From Corynebacterium sp. ACRPH (GTDB lineage Bacteria; Actinomycetota; Actinomycetes; Mycobacteriales; Mycobacteriaceae): a stretch of 64,000 nt of DNA. Shown here piece after piece: positions 47,101 through 54,903 of the stretch. A program made the translations under genes and the position numbers. Numbering within the stretch: position 1 is the stretch's first letter; each line of letters opens with the position of its first letter. The notes under the pieces were generated by a model. The model worked only from the letters and a program-made list of their open reading frames with translations, was not told where the DNA came from and searched no databases. The stretch lies in assembly GCF_022347285.1 (NCBI RefSeq), contig NZ_JAKRND010000002.1, forward strand, positions 124,001 through 188,000, in the 5' to 3' direction.

Positions 47101-47278
47101 CATCACAGATATTCTGCGAAAGCTCCAGCACCATCTCCCGCGGGTAGCGATTAAGAAGCGCATGGTGTGCCGCCTGCACAGCCACGTTCACTTCGTCTTC
47201 ACTAATCCAGCTGTGCTGGACAATGCGTTTGCGGAGCTTGTCCCGAATAGCTGCGGACTTAGTTAAAGCGATACTCAT
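44183..47278 (-). CDS. lanM1: class II lanthipeptide synthetase LanM (first copy, operon end)
   Basis: This 1031-residue bifunctional enzyme dehydrates Ser/Thr in a precursor and then forms lanthionine rings. The N-terminal dehydratase shows the kinase-like residues D294, H296 and N299 (GTDFHFGN) and D311-M-E313. The usual YKPR lysine motif reads YRPR here (R226). The C-terminal cyclase keeps its zinc ligands C875 (WCHG), C923 and H924 (ACHG), plus an AHGLAG motif. The ATG overlaps the permease stop (ATGA), and GGAGG precedes it. It is last in the operon. With another LanM and two different precursors present, each LanM probably serves one peptide. Confidence 0.95.
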   Translation of the reverse strand: MSIALTKSAAIRDKLRKRIVQHSWISEDEVNVAVQAAHHALLNRYPREMVLELSQNICDAVADLQDLRFSGEAVDVTQFSQYIFPAFRRLVGMPSETSWPCSEPFKDAVVEQWTQEAARIAGRWLQEQLISGERLKANPESAVAIRLAWALKRTAIAFAEAEQHLREDELKLLAAGVVRASHAVKPSTERLSEAVTEVIGGLGDPHCGHHTVLRIDFTEGRRVIYRPRAMDSDAAMMQITDRLGFPRAPRCITSADHGWSEYITDVEESERPAVAYWHAAGQWLALGHVLAGTDFHFGNFLAAEGLPTLIDMETLFQPELGLWETQNEQRFNQTVLRVGLLPHRIGKGADSVETGLIRQRTAKGAKFPFPVPRVTVGKDGKRRFEMVSTMPEEDPAGLYMDRDDATVDEVRLAVRQGFDAGIRALADSSDTVERIVAEHSQIRSRVILTPTYRYAHVRNVATNPHIVDDPELVAWANAQILLWGDKQLWEAEMRALAEDDYPAFSVARDSMEIRSLDGSALGSAPLGVGDKAEADSAHAKIVRSPAAVVQYNLRALRAKSEGELEQAVADQLKWIDASFIGRYQQNRFNAPEEYASTIGTPLELLEQVADFLVQRAGYNPESIFGTDFLASTVGEDFDRNWQPGASSDQFYGGAAGSLYFLACLVSAADQGRIPAETCDVTAVRELLERAVSSLGEQFGGTGGMPLVVPWEHTPSGWSSGTMGQLLALAQCRASATPPSDEAIPNLISQAARDLRDNWAGLSEEEIAELTVSDLEVINGLAGNIRVLSCLAEVGGKEDYPNISSAIAAGTQVLETWLSLQPWNDDDFCGYAHGLAGIVDTYLGVGGNPHIARPAVQHIVDFLQRSEPDSIAAGWCHGATGYGLLAVTLMRSVDTELRTSAQQVLQLIAPELLKERDHLGLSACHGSIGVLEAVALLEEASADTGVELPWEPGWLMAAQRDLVEKTLPADMAGANTKETFSGSLMCGMAGIGQYLLGLSADGFADALGEEATSGVTNFLGRAPRLVAAPWHG

Positions 47279-48165
47279 GGCGTCGCCTCCTTAGAACGCG
47301 CACCTGCACCCGACCTTCGGCTGGCATAGGCGAGCGTCAGGATAAACAACCCTGCTGTTACCCCGAGGAAGTACACCACGCTGAACGCAGGGCTCCATAG
47401 GAACTGGCTGGGGTCGACCTGTTCGTAGGAACGGGTGCCATTGGCGAAGGGAAGCAGCGAATGCATCACGCGCTGGGCCGGATCAGAGCCATCAATCATT
47501 CCTTCGAAAAGCATGAGCCAGCCCAGGGTGACGGCAATGGCGTAGCCCATGGCGCGGATCGCAATGGACAGCGCTGCGGCGAAGAAGACTGTGCCTACAG
47601 CCAGCAAAACAGTCTGAGCGGCCAATGCTGCATATTCGACGGGCGCACCGATAACTTCGGAAATCTCAAGCCCCATCAGCTTTGTTACGGCCAGGGTGAC
47701 GACAGTCGATAGAACTCCGGTAACTAGGAAAGCGACCACGGCTGTCAGCATCGTCCAACACAACTTCGCACCCCAGGTCAAGGCCCTAGTGGGCATCATC
47801 AGAGCCTTGAGTTTGGACTGTCGAGTGGATTCCTCCCGCAGGAACTGCCAGCAGGTCCACACTAGGAGTCCGTAGACACCCACCTGGAAAACTCCTGCTA
47901 CGGGCATCCGGGCGGAAGGCACCGTTTGCCCGCCATCGCCGTACTTCAGGATCAGGAAAGTAAAGAAACACGACCAGGCTACGGAAGCAACGGCCACGAG
48001 TGCCATGATCGTATGGCCAGTTCGCCCTTCCTTGAGTTGGGTAAGTTCGGCGCGCAGTGCCCGCTTGAAGCGTGTAACGACGCTTGGTTGTTCGGTTTGG
48101 CGCGGTGCTCCCGCCTTTGTTCCACTGGTCTGCTGTTTTGTGCGATCAATCGTTGGGGTGCTCAT
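47275..48165 (-). CDS. ABC transporter permease of the lanthipeptide operon
   Basis: The roughly 296-residue protein has a hydrophilic N-terminus and six hydrophobic helices (for example ALVAVASVAWSCFFTFLIL and VFQVGVYGLLVWTCWQFL), an ABC-2 permease layout. It pairs with the ATPase encoded immediately upstream. Such pairs in lantibiotic clusters usually give producer immunity (LanFE type), which is the likely role. The ATG complementary to 48163-48165 (MSTPTIDRTK) overlaps the ATPase TGA. The end overlaps lanM1. Confidence 0.88.
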   Translation of the reverse strand: MSTPTIDRTKQQTSGTKAGAPRQTEQPSVVTRFKRALRAELTQLKEGRTGHTIMALVAVASVAWSCFFTFLILKYGDGGQTVPSARMPVAGVFQVGVYGLLVWTCWQFLREESTRQSKLKALMMPTRALTWGAKLCWTMLTAVVAFLVTGVLSTVVTLAVTKLMGLEISEVIGAPVEYAALAAQTVLLAVGTVFFAAALSIAIRAMGYAIAVTLGWLMLFEGMIDGSDPAQRVMHSLLPFANGTRSYEQVDPSQFLWSPAFSVVYFLGVTAGLFILTLAYASRRSGAGARSKEATP

Positions 48166-49157
48166 TTGAATTCCACAGCTCCTTCTGTGATGCGGTGGAA
48201 CTCTTCTTCGAGAGAACCACTGTTTTCCTCGAGATGCAGCAGGTCGACTCCTACCGAGCGGGCTGCGGCCGATACCTCCAGCGGTGTCGCCGCTACACGA
48301 ATGGCGCGGTTGACGGTGACGGGGTCTAGCCACTGCTGCGATTGTTTGTTTTGTTGTTTTTGGTGGTGACGCCACAACTCAGCGACAACCGCCTCATCAT
48401 CGGTGGAGCGAAACAGCGTGCACGCGGTACCCCGATGCGTTAGTTCATCGAGCTCCCCCTCCCAAAGGGTTTCCCCTTTGCCCATAATGACGAGGTGCTC
48501 GGCGAGCCGCTCAGAATCAGAGAGGAAGTGGCTGGACAGCAGGGTGGTGCCGCCATTTTCGGTGTGCTCGCGAATAAATCCGCGCAACCATGTCATTCCG
48601 TTCGGATCCAGGCCGTTTACCGGCTCGTCGAGAATCAACACCTTAGGATCGTGAAGCATTGCTACGGCGATGCCGCAACGTTGACGCATGCCGAGAGAGA
48701 ACTCCCCGACCTTTTGGTCAGCGACACTGAAGATTCCGCACTTACTAAGGCTTTCGTCGACCCTCGAGTCCGGCAACCCCGCAAGCTGGCTGAGGATGCG
48801 GAGGTTTGCCCGGGCGCTCAAGGCCGGGTCTAGCCACTCTGCGCCCAACAACGCCCCTACAGTCTGAGAGGGTTCCGGTAATTCGGCGTAAACACGGCCG
48901 TTAATTAGGGCCTCGCCGCTGGTGGGTTGGTTCAAGCCGCAGATGGTCTGCAGGGCGCTGGATTTACCGGCGCCGTTGGGGCCGGCCAGGAGGGTAACTC
49001 TGCCCCGCGGCACGTGGAAGGTGAGGTTATTCAACACCTTCTTGGTACCCAATTTGAGGCTGAGTTTTGATACCTCGATAACCGCATTTGCTGGGCGAAC
49101 TGAGTCTTCGTTGTGGTTGGTGGTGAAGGGATTCTGGATTACTGCGTTGGTGGTCAT
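48162..49157 (-). CDS. ABC transporter ATPase of the lanthipeptide operon
   Basis: The 331-residue ATPase has Walker A (AGPNGAGKSSAL), the signature (EFSLGMRQRCG) and Walker B (VLILDEPVNGLDPNG). The first 30 residues are an unusual polar extension. The C-terminal region after about 230 is typical of drug/peptide export ATPases. It works with the downstream permease, most likely to expel the mature lanthipeptides from the producer membrane. It overlaps lanT upstream and the permease downstream by four bases each. Confidence 0.9.
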   Translation of the reverse strand: MTTNAVIQNPFTTNHNEDSVRPANAVIEVSKLSLKLGTKKVLNNLTFHVPRGRVTLLAGPNGAGKSSALQTICGLNQPTSGEALINGRVYAELPEPSQTVGALLGAEWLDPALSARANLRILSQLAGLPDSRVDESLSKCGIFSVADQKVGEFSLGMRQRCGIAVAMLHDPKVLILDEPVNGLDPNGMTWLRGFIREHTENGGTTLLSSHFLSDSERLAEHLVIMGKGETLWEGELDELTHRGTACTLFRSTDDEAVVAELWRHHQKQQNKQSQQWLDPVTVNRAIRVAATPLEVSAAARSVGVDLLHLEENSGSLEEEFHRITEGAVEFK

Positions 49158-51292
49158 GAATTAACCAAGCTCCTCGTTGTGTGGAGTGTGTTTTGAGGGG
49201 TGATCTTTTCGACCTCTAGCCGGTCCGGATGAAGCCTGAAGACCTGATCGGATTCCTCCATGGCAGTCGGTCGGTGCGCGATACTGATGACGGTGATGCC
49301 TCTGCGACGGATGGCGCCCATGACTTTCTTTTCGGTCTGCACGTCGATGGCGCTCGTCGCTTCGTCGAGAATGAGGATTCGCGGTGCTGCAGCGAGTGCG
49401 CGGGCGAGGGCCAACCGCTGGCGCTGGCCACCCGAAAAGGCGGAGCCCATCTCCCCTACCGGGGTGCTCAGCCCCAGGGGTAGGGCGCGGACAGTCTCCA
49501 GCATCTCCGTATCGCGGAGTGCTTCGACGATAGTGCCGTCAGCAATGTCCCGGCCAAAGGCCACGTTTTCCCTAATCGACCCGGAGACCATGTGTGTCTC
49601 CTGGGGGACGAAACCAATGATGCGGGCACGCTGCTTCGGCTCCATCTCGTTCGCCGGCACTCCGCCGATCGTGAGTGATCCCGTCGACGGTGAAGTCAAG
49701 CCACACAGCATCCTGGCCAGGGTGGACTTGCCGCAACCGGAAGGGCCAACCAAAGCCGTGTTTGCGCCGGAGCGAATCTCAAAGTTGAGGCCGGTGAATA
49801 CATCTTTCCGAGCACCGGGGTAGCGGTAGCTCAAGTCGCGTGCGGCGATCGTATTCTCGTCCGTCGCCTCTTGATCGCCAAAGGTCTCCTGAGGTGCGGA
49901 AAGCACATCGTCGACTCGAGTGATAGACGCCCGCAGTTCCGATAGCCCGGATAACGCAGTAAACGCCTGCGTGAGGTTACTGATGAGAATGGAGAACAGT
50001 CCGCTGGAGGCAACCACGGTACCGATGGTCGTCGCCTCCGATCCCACTGATAGCGCGATAACAATCGGCAGCAGCGGGCCGAACACGGTCAAAGCGCCAG
50101 TGAGCGCTGTGGTATATCCCGACCAAAGGCTGCGGCGATAGCTCGCTTCAAGGCGCTGCCCGTTAGTCGTGCTCCACTCGTCATAAAAGTGCCCCTCAGC
50201 GGCGCTGATACGGATGGGCGTCATAGAAACGATAGATTCCAGCTGCTTGGCCGAACCCTTCGCCCCCGTCAGCACAGCGTCTCGGCTGTACTGCGAAGTT
50301 CGCGAGAACGTCACTGCGAAGATGGCCAGCAAGACAGCTGCAACCGCCATGAACATCAAGCCGATGACCGTCCACATGTAGGTCACAATCACCAGCATCG
50401 TCACGACAAGCAGGCCATTAAAGATCACCGTGGTGCCATGCGAGGCCAGAGTCATGGTGATGATCGGCGCCGAGTTCAGGCTATAGAGCATTTCTCCGGG
50501 TGAGTGCGAACTGAGGTACTCAAGCCGAGCCGTAAGAAGCTTCTGATACGACTCGGTTGACAACCTGGAATCGATTGCCTTGACCAGGCGGGACTCCATC
50601 CAGGTGCGAGCAATGGAGACTGCGAGGTAGGCCGTAGCAACTACCCCGATGAGCAGAAAGGCCTCTGTTCCCGGTGAGATCCCGCCATCGTTACCGCTCA
50701 ACGAATCGATGATCTTGCTGGTGAGCATAGGCGCGCTCGAAGCCATCCCCATGAGGAAGGCGCTAAGCAGCAAAGCTGCACCGAGGAGTGCCTTATTGGC
50801 ACTCACGGCCTTCCCAATCACGCTGAGCGAAGGGGAACGCCTCAGTTCGCTGACACCAAGGCCAGCACGTGTCAGTGAAGCCTTGACCCCAGTCGCATCT
50901 GGGATAGTCCAGTAGAACGCACCCTGCCTTTCCAAGAACTCGCTAAGCGGAATGTCATGGCGCCCTGCGCCCGGGTCGGCCAACCGAACTGTGCCCTGGG
51001 TGATCTTCTCGACGAGGCAAAAGTGATCCCCGTCGAGGTGGGTTAGTATTTGCGCTCCGGAGTTTAGGTTCTCCCGCATCTCCTCGATGCCGCCGGTGCA
51101 CTGGATACTGGGCACCTCGAAATCCATCAGGATGAGGCGGACTTCCTTGCTGCTAAGGCCATCGCGGGAAACAACATACTTTTCGCGCAACTCGTTGAGT
51201 GTCGCGTCAACCCCACAACGGCGAAGCAGCATGGCACAGCAAGCCAACCCGCATTCTGCGCTTCGAGATTGCTGATAGATCCTGTACCTCAT
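49154..51292 (-). CDS. lanT: LanT: C39 peptidase-containing ABC exporter
   Basis: The 712-residue protein combines three parts. The N-terminal C39 cysteine protease has Q8, catalytic C14 in SAECGLACCAML, H90 in DGDHFCLVEK and D106 in LADPGAG. A six-helix exporter domain follows. The ATPase has Walker A GPSGCGKSTLARML, signature FSGGQRQRLALARAL and Walker B ILILDEATSAID. It should cut double-glycine-type leaders and export the modified peptides. No separate LanP protease is in the cluster. The ATG overlaps the lanM2 stop, with GGGAGG upstream. Confidence 0.95.
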   Translation of the reverse strand: MRYRIYQQSRSAECGLACCAMLLRRCGVDATLNELREKYVVSRDGLSSKEVRLILMDFEVPSIQCTGGIEEMRENLNSGAQILTHLDGDHFCLVEKITQGTVRLADPGAGRHDIPLSEFLERQGAFYWTIPDATGVKASLTRAGLGVSELRRSPSLSVIGKAVSANKALLGAALLLSAFLMGMASSAPMLTSKIIDSLSGNDGGISPGTEAFLLIGVVATAYLAVSIARTWMESRLVKAIDSRLSTESYQKLLTARLEYLSSHSPGEMLYSLNSAPIITMTLASHGTTVIFNGLLVVTMLVIVTYMWTVIGLMFMAVAAVLLAIFAVTFSRTSQYSRDAVLTGAKGSAKQLESIVSMTPIRISAAEGHFYDEWSTTNGQRLEASYRRSLWSGYTTALTGALTVFGPLLPIVIALSVGSEATTIGTVVASSGLFSILISNLTQAFTALSGLSELRASITRVDDVLSAPQETFGDQEATDENTIAARDLSYRYPGARKDVFTGLNFEIRSGANTALVGPSGCGKSTLARMLCGLTSPSTGSLTIGGVPANEMEPKQRARIIGFVPQETHMVSGSIRENVAFGRDIADGTIVEALRDTEMLETVRALPLGLSTPVGEMGSAFSGGQRQRLALARALAAAPRILILDEATSAIDVQTEKKVMGAIRRRGITVISIAHRPTAMEESDQVFRLHPDRLEVEKITPQNTLHTTRSLVNS

Positions 51293-54216
51293 GAGGTCCT
51301 CCCCCCGACGAATGCCGGAACCGGTGATGTTTCTGTGTGATGTGAACGTTCAGGCGTGTACCCGGGGTACAGAGCGTGGAATAGGCCTCCGTAGCCGTTG
51401 AGGAAGCCCATGTCCCGCCTGTTATTGGAATAACCGCAGTATCCTCGACCTGCGAAAACAACGTTCTCAGTGAGGCGTGCCAGATCTTCGAGCAATTCGC
51501 GCGCGGCAACCCTGTTTGCCTCATCGCCTAAGTGACGTTCGGCGTGGCGCAGGGTGAGTAGCTCACCGGCCAGCCCGTGGCACAAGGAAATATCGTGTGC
51601 GTTGGTTTCGTCGGTTCCGAGCTGAGCGATCCGATCTTCCATGCTGTTCCGGTATTCGAACCAGAGCTCTTCCCCGATGTCTCTGAATCCGCTGTGCAAG
51701 AGGCTCAGCATCATGCCGCTGGCTCCGTTACACAACGCCAAAGGTTTATCGACGCCACCATCACCCAAGATCAAAGCAGCTTGGGAAGCGATACACCGGG
51801 CGAGCTCGTGTTCTGTTTGCACGCGCACAGTTGCAGCACTGTCCGCTGCGGATCCCGTGAGGCGTCGCATGTTACTAACTGCGAGGAGCGTGCCGGCCAA
51901 GCCGTGAGCGAGTCCTAGTTCCGCCGAATCGCTTTCCGCCTCCATTCGATGCAGCAAGCGCGACTCTGCCTCGTCCAGAGTGCGTACGAGCCGAAGGTCG
52001 CACAACGCAATATTTCGGGTACTCGAGGACTGCTTCGAGAGGAACACCAATGGAGCGAGCCAGCCGCCGAAGAAGTCCCCCAGTTGGTCTTCGTTGCTAT
52101 CCTCCAGCGCCTTTTCTAGTGACGCCCCTAGGGAGTCAAAAACCTGGCGTTTCTCATCGTGGTTGAGGTTCTCGATGAGCCCAGTAGCCAAGAGGGTGGT
52201 TCCTTGCCCGAAGGCGGCCCACACGTGAGGGTTAGCCTCATGCTTCGTAAGCATCTCCAGCAGGGTGTGCTCTAGAGGCTGTCCGCAGCGTCGTTCAAGG
52301 CCAAGCGCCCATGCGGTTCCGTCAGAGTAGAACATGGAAGGGCTTTCCAGCATGTACCGCACACCGTTATCGGCAATGGTGTGGCATAGCCAGCGCCGTG
52401 TTTCCAGCATCCCGGTTTCCTGACTCTGCAGGTACGCGAAGAGTTTTTGCTCGGGTCGGCATGTTCTTTCTTTCGGGGCTCCCCAGGCGTTTGTCGTAGA
52501 GTTTGCCGTAGACAACGTGGCAGACCGACTGATGGCGAGAGTTTCGTGCCCGCTCCACGCCTTTCCGACGATCATCTCCGCGTTGGTGCGAAGCACGCCA
52601 ATCTGTCTTTCTCCGTCCGCCGACAGGAAGTCGGCGAGCCTCTCGGTCGGGCGGGAAAGCCTCTCCGAAAAACCTTGGTCGGCAATGTGAACCCATGGGT
52701 CCTCCGTTGCCACCGTGTCGTCGGCATTGTCAGCGGAGTTGACACTGGATCTGCGCGCCCAAAGTCGCCCTTCGATGTCTGCTTGGAAATATGGAATGTC
52801 TAGATCAGCAATCTGCTGAACCTCCACGCCTCCAATCAAGCGCGGGCTGTTAAACCGGCTAGGACCCGAGCTGAGCATCGCCGCCGGATCATCCTTGCCG
52901 GTAGTCGCCTCGGGCATCAGCGTGGCGTCTAGTATCGCCTGGTACCCACTGGTCGCACGAATGACCTGACGCCACCTCAAGGATGTCTGAATCTCCTCTA
53001 GTGCCTGACACAGCTCCTCGGCTTCGCGCCCCTCTAGGCGCAGCAACCGATCTCGTGTGCTTTCCACTTCGGCAATGAGGAGCTGGAATGCTTGCGCCTT
53101 TTCGTCAGCGGTGACGATCTTGCGTGGCAGAACCGTCGACTCCGGCAAGAGCTCTTCACTACGTTCGAAGGCAATTGCATCTGTTCCAGCATTGACAGTC
53201 TCGAAAACGATATGGGTCGGCTTCTCATCTGTGGTCAAACCCAGCCCGGCGAAGTTCCTCCACCCCGTTAGTGCTTGTTGTGCGCTCGGGATCAGTCCGG
53301 AAGAAAGGATGTCGGTTGCATCAACCTCCACGCCCTCCGGGGCACGCAACTGCACTGCGGTTTCCCCGTCGATGATCACTGGCGTGCTGCTGGCGCTGCA
53401 CCGCACGTTGTCATTGTGTAAATCCGTCGTTCCCAGGACGTGAGTGGCAACCACCAACCTCCCAGCGCTCTTAAAGAAGTGCTGCGAGTCGAACTGGTCG
53501 GCTTCGCACTCATCTACAAAATCCTGCCAGCAGTAATCACCTCGGTCCCAGGTGGCCGGGACATGTTCGAATCGGCCTGCACCAAGCATCTGGCACACAC
53601 GGTCGATGACTAGTTCACCCTGTCCACTGCGAGGCTTGTATACGAGCTTTCTGGTACCTGCGCCTTCGGACGAGTTTCTTCCCGCCAGAGTGAGGAAAGT
53701 AACCGAACGCCCTTCGTTATGGGTCTCTTCATCGTGCAGTTCTATGCCCACTACCGGCGTATCCACTTCCAGATTCAAATACTCTGGAATGTGGTTGCGA
53801 TCTTGCTCAAAGCGGCGCAGGCATTCTAGGATCGAGCGCAGTGCGGAACGGACAATATGCTCCAGCCGCTTTGCGAGCAGTGGAAACTGAGCATCCACTA
53901 GTGCCTTACGATGCCGGGGGGCGCGCAGAAGGCTGCAGAACTTCTCCAGCGCTTCGGAAGAGTCTGGGGTCGCAACATAATCAGTGCCCTCGCGCCACAT
54001 ATGAAACGCCGCGATAAGACAGCGCTGGCTTGCCCAGCGCACTCGTTTGTCCAACCACTCGCAGGCGGAATCAACGACCGAGGCTGCGTCCGCATAGCTC
54101 TTAAAAAGGGGTGCATCACCTCCGACGGTGTCTTCTAAGAGCTGGGTACGGAAGTTTTCTATAAAGGGGGTCAGATAAGTAGAAAAGTCAGATTGCGAAC
54201 ATGGAGATTCAGACAT
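51289..54216 (-). CDS. lanM2: class II lanthipeptide synthetase LanM (second copy, precursor-proximal)
   Basis: The 975-residue synthetase's dehydratase half shows Y-K194-PR, D265-L-H267 with N270, and D283-G-E285, all the expected kinase-like residues. The cyclase half has zinc ligands C829 (LCNG), C879 and H880 (LCHG), with AHGLAG upstream. It differs widely from the other LanM in sequence, so they are not a recent duplication. It starts 168 bp after the small membrane protein gene. A direct-repeat pair lies in that gap, suggesting a promoter of its own. Confidence 0.95.
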   Translation of the reverse strand: MSESPCSQSDFSTYLTPFIENFRTQLLEDTVGGDAPLFKSYADAASVVDSACEWLDKRVRWASQRCLIAAFHMWREGTDYVATPDSSEALEKFCSLLRAPRHRKALVDAQFPLLAKRLEHIVRSALRSILECLRRFEQDRNHIPEYLNLEVDTPVVGIELHDEETHNEGRSVTFLTLAGRNSSEGAGTRKLVYKPRSGQGELVIDRVCQMLGAGRFEHVPATWDRGDYCWQDFVDECEADQFDSQHFFKSAGRLVVATHVLGTTDLHNDNVRCSASSTPVIIDGETAVQLRAPEGVEVDATDILSSGLIPSAQQALTGWRNFAGLGLTTDEKPTHIVFETVNAGTDAIAFERSEELLPESTVLPRKIVTADEKAQAFQLLIAEVESTRDRLLRLEGREAEELCQALEEIQTSLRWRQVIRATSGYQAILDATLMPEATTGKDDPAAMLSSGPSRFNSPRLIGGVEVQQIADLDIPYFQADIEGRLWARRSSVNSADNADDTVATEDPWVHIADQGFSERLSRPTERLADFLSADGERQIGVLRTNAEMIVGKAWSGHETLAISRSATLSTANSTTNAWGAPKERTCRPEQKLFAYLQSQETGMLETRRWLCHTIADNGVRYMLESPSMFYSDGTAWALGLERRCGQPLEHTLLEMLTKHEANPHVWAAFGQGTTLLATGLIENLNHDEKRQVFDSLGASLEKALEDSNEDQLGDFFGGWLAPLVFLSKQSSSTRNIALCDLRLVRTLDEAESRLLHRMEAESDSAELGLAHGLAGTLLAVSNMRRLTGSAADSAATVRVQTEHELARCIASQAALILGDGGVDKPLALCNGASGMMLSLLHSGFRDIGEELWFEYRNSMEDRIAQLGTDETNAHDISLCHGLAGELLTLRHAERHLGDEANRVAARELLEDLARLTENVVFAGRGYCGYSNNRRDMGFLNGYGGLFHALYPGYTPERSHHTETSPVPAFVGGRTS

Positions 54217-54237
54217 TAGTCCCCTACCTTTGCGGTG

Positions 54238-54280
54238 CAGTAAATGTGATGAATATGAAAGTTCAGTAAAAGTGGTGAAT
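54238..54280. promoter_or_regulatory. direct repeat pair upstream of lanM2
   Basis: CAGTAAATGTGATGAAT (54238-54254) and CAGTAAAAGTGGTGAAT (54264-54280) match at 15 of 17 positions, with a 26-bp period, just before lanM2. The string AAAGTTCAGT at 54258-54267 recurs at 55358-55367 in the kinase/precursor intergenic region. Possibly a regulator binding site; the protein is unknown. Confidence 0.45.
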
Positions 54281-54384
54281 TATGGCGTCAGCAGAAGGCG
54301 AATAAATAAAACTAATGAGTATTAAAAAAGACACCATGGCTGAAGCTATGATTCGCTAACAACCACGATGTCCAGAGATTTTTG

Positions 54385-54546
54385 CTAATCGTCCTTAGAA
54401 CGGTGGGCGATCGCATAGCCAACGAAGGAGAAGATTATGGCAAGCGCAGCTCCAACGAGCATGTTGTCCATAGTGACTCCGGCAGCGATGCCGAACACCA
54501 TCCCGACAAACGGGTAAGCCCATTCTTCAGTAGTGTATTTAGACAT
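54385..54546 (-). CDS. 53-residue membrane protein, candidate immunity factor
   Basis: The product starts MSKYTTEEWAYPFVGMVFGI and has two hydrophobic stretches (about residues 11-25 and 29-48) and a charged tail (HRSKDD). GAAAGGAT precedes the ATG. It lies 82 bp after the beta-type precursor and before lanM2, in the same direction. No Cys occurs and there is no leader-like motif, so it is not a precursor. Small membrane proteins in lantibiotic clusters often protect the producer; that role is inferred from position. Confidence 0.75.
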   Translation of the reverse strand: MSKYTTEEWAYPFVGMVFGIAAGVTMDNMLVGAALAIIFSFVGYAIAHRSKDD

Positions 54547-54628
54547 TCTTTAATCCTTTCCACTAGCCTCAAGAAGGGTGCTTATCCGATCCAAGGCCAG
54601 CTAGCGTTTCTCGTCGGTTTAGTGAGCT

Positions 54629-54787
54629 TTAGCAAGCACTGGAGCACTTAGTGGTGGGGCACAGTGCAACGGAAGCGCCGATCGTCGCCGTAACGATCGC
54701 CGGGGCAACGCCGCCGTCGACATCCTGCTCGTCGTTGATCATGTTGCGGATCTCGTCGTTGTTGTAGTGGTTGACAAAGTTGGACAT
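54629..54787 (-). CDS. lanA2: two-component lanthipeptide precursor, beta type
   Basis: A 52-residue precursor. The acidic leader (about residues 1-26) ends in DVDGG, a double-glycine site for LanT. The 26-residue core begins VAPAIVTATIGASVALCP and ends in TTKCSSAC. The tail CPTTKCxSxC is the hallmark of beta peptides such as haloduracin beta and lichenicidin beta. Cysteines are C43, C48 and C52; dehydratable residues include T33, T35, S39, T45, T46, S49 and S50. S39-C43 matches the SVALC ring. AAAGGAG precedes the ATG. It lacks the N-terminal Cys of haloduracin beta. Confidence 0.93.
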   Translation of the reverse strand: MSNFVNHYNNDEIRNMINDEQDVDGGVAPAIVTATIGASVALCPTTKCSSAC

Positions 54788-54817
54788 GGTGTTTTCTCCT
54801 TTACTGAGATTGGTGTA

Positions 54818-54864
54818 GCTACAGCAAGGTGGTGTTCTTTCAATAGTTGTGTTGACGCTGTAGC
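54818..54864. promoter_or_regulatory. inverted repeat between the two precursor genes
   Basis: GCTACAGC (54818-54825) and GCTGTAGC (54857-54864) could form an 8-bp stem with a 31-base loop in the lanA1-lanA2 transcript. Such structures often stabilise or partly end lantibiotic precursor mRNAs. Confidence 0.5.
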
Positions 54865-54903
54865 ACTGAACCGTGGATGTAGGGTGAGGTTAGGAAGGCA
54901 GCC

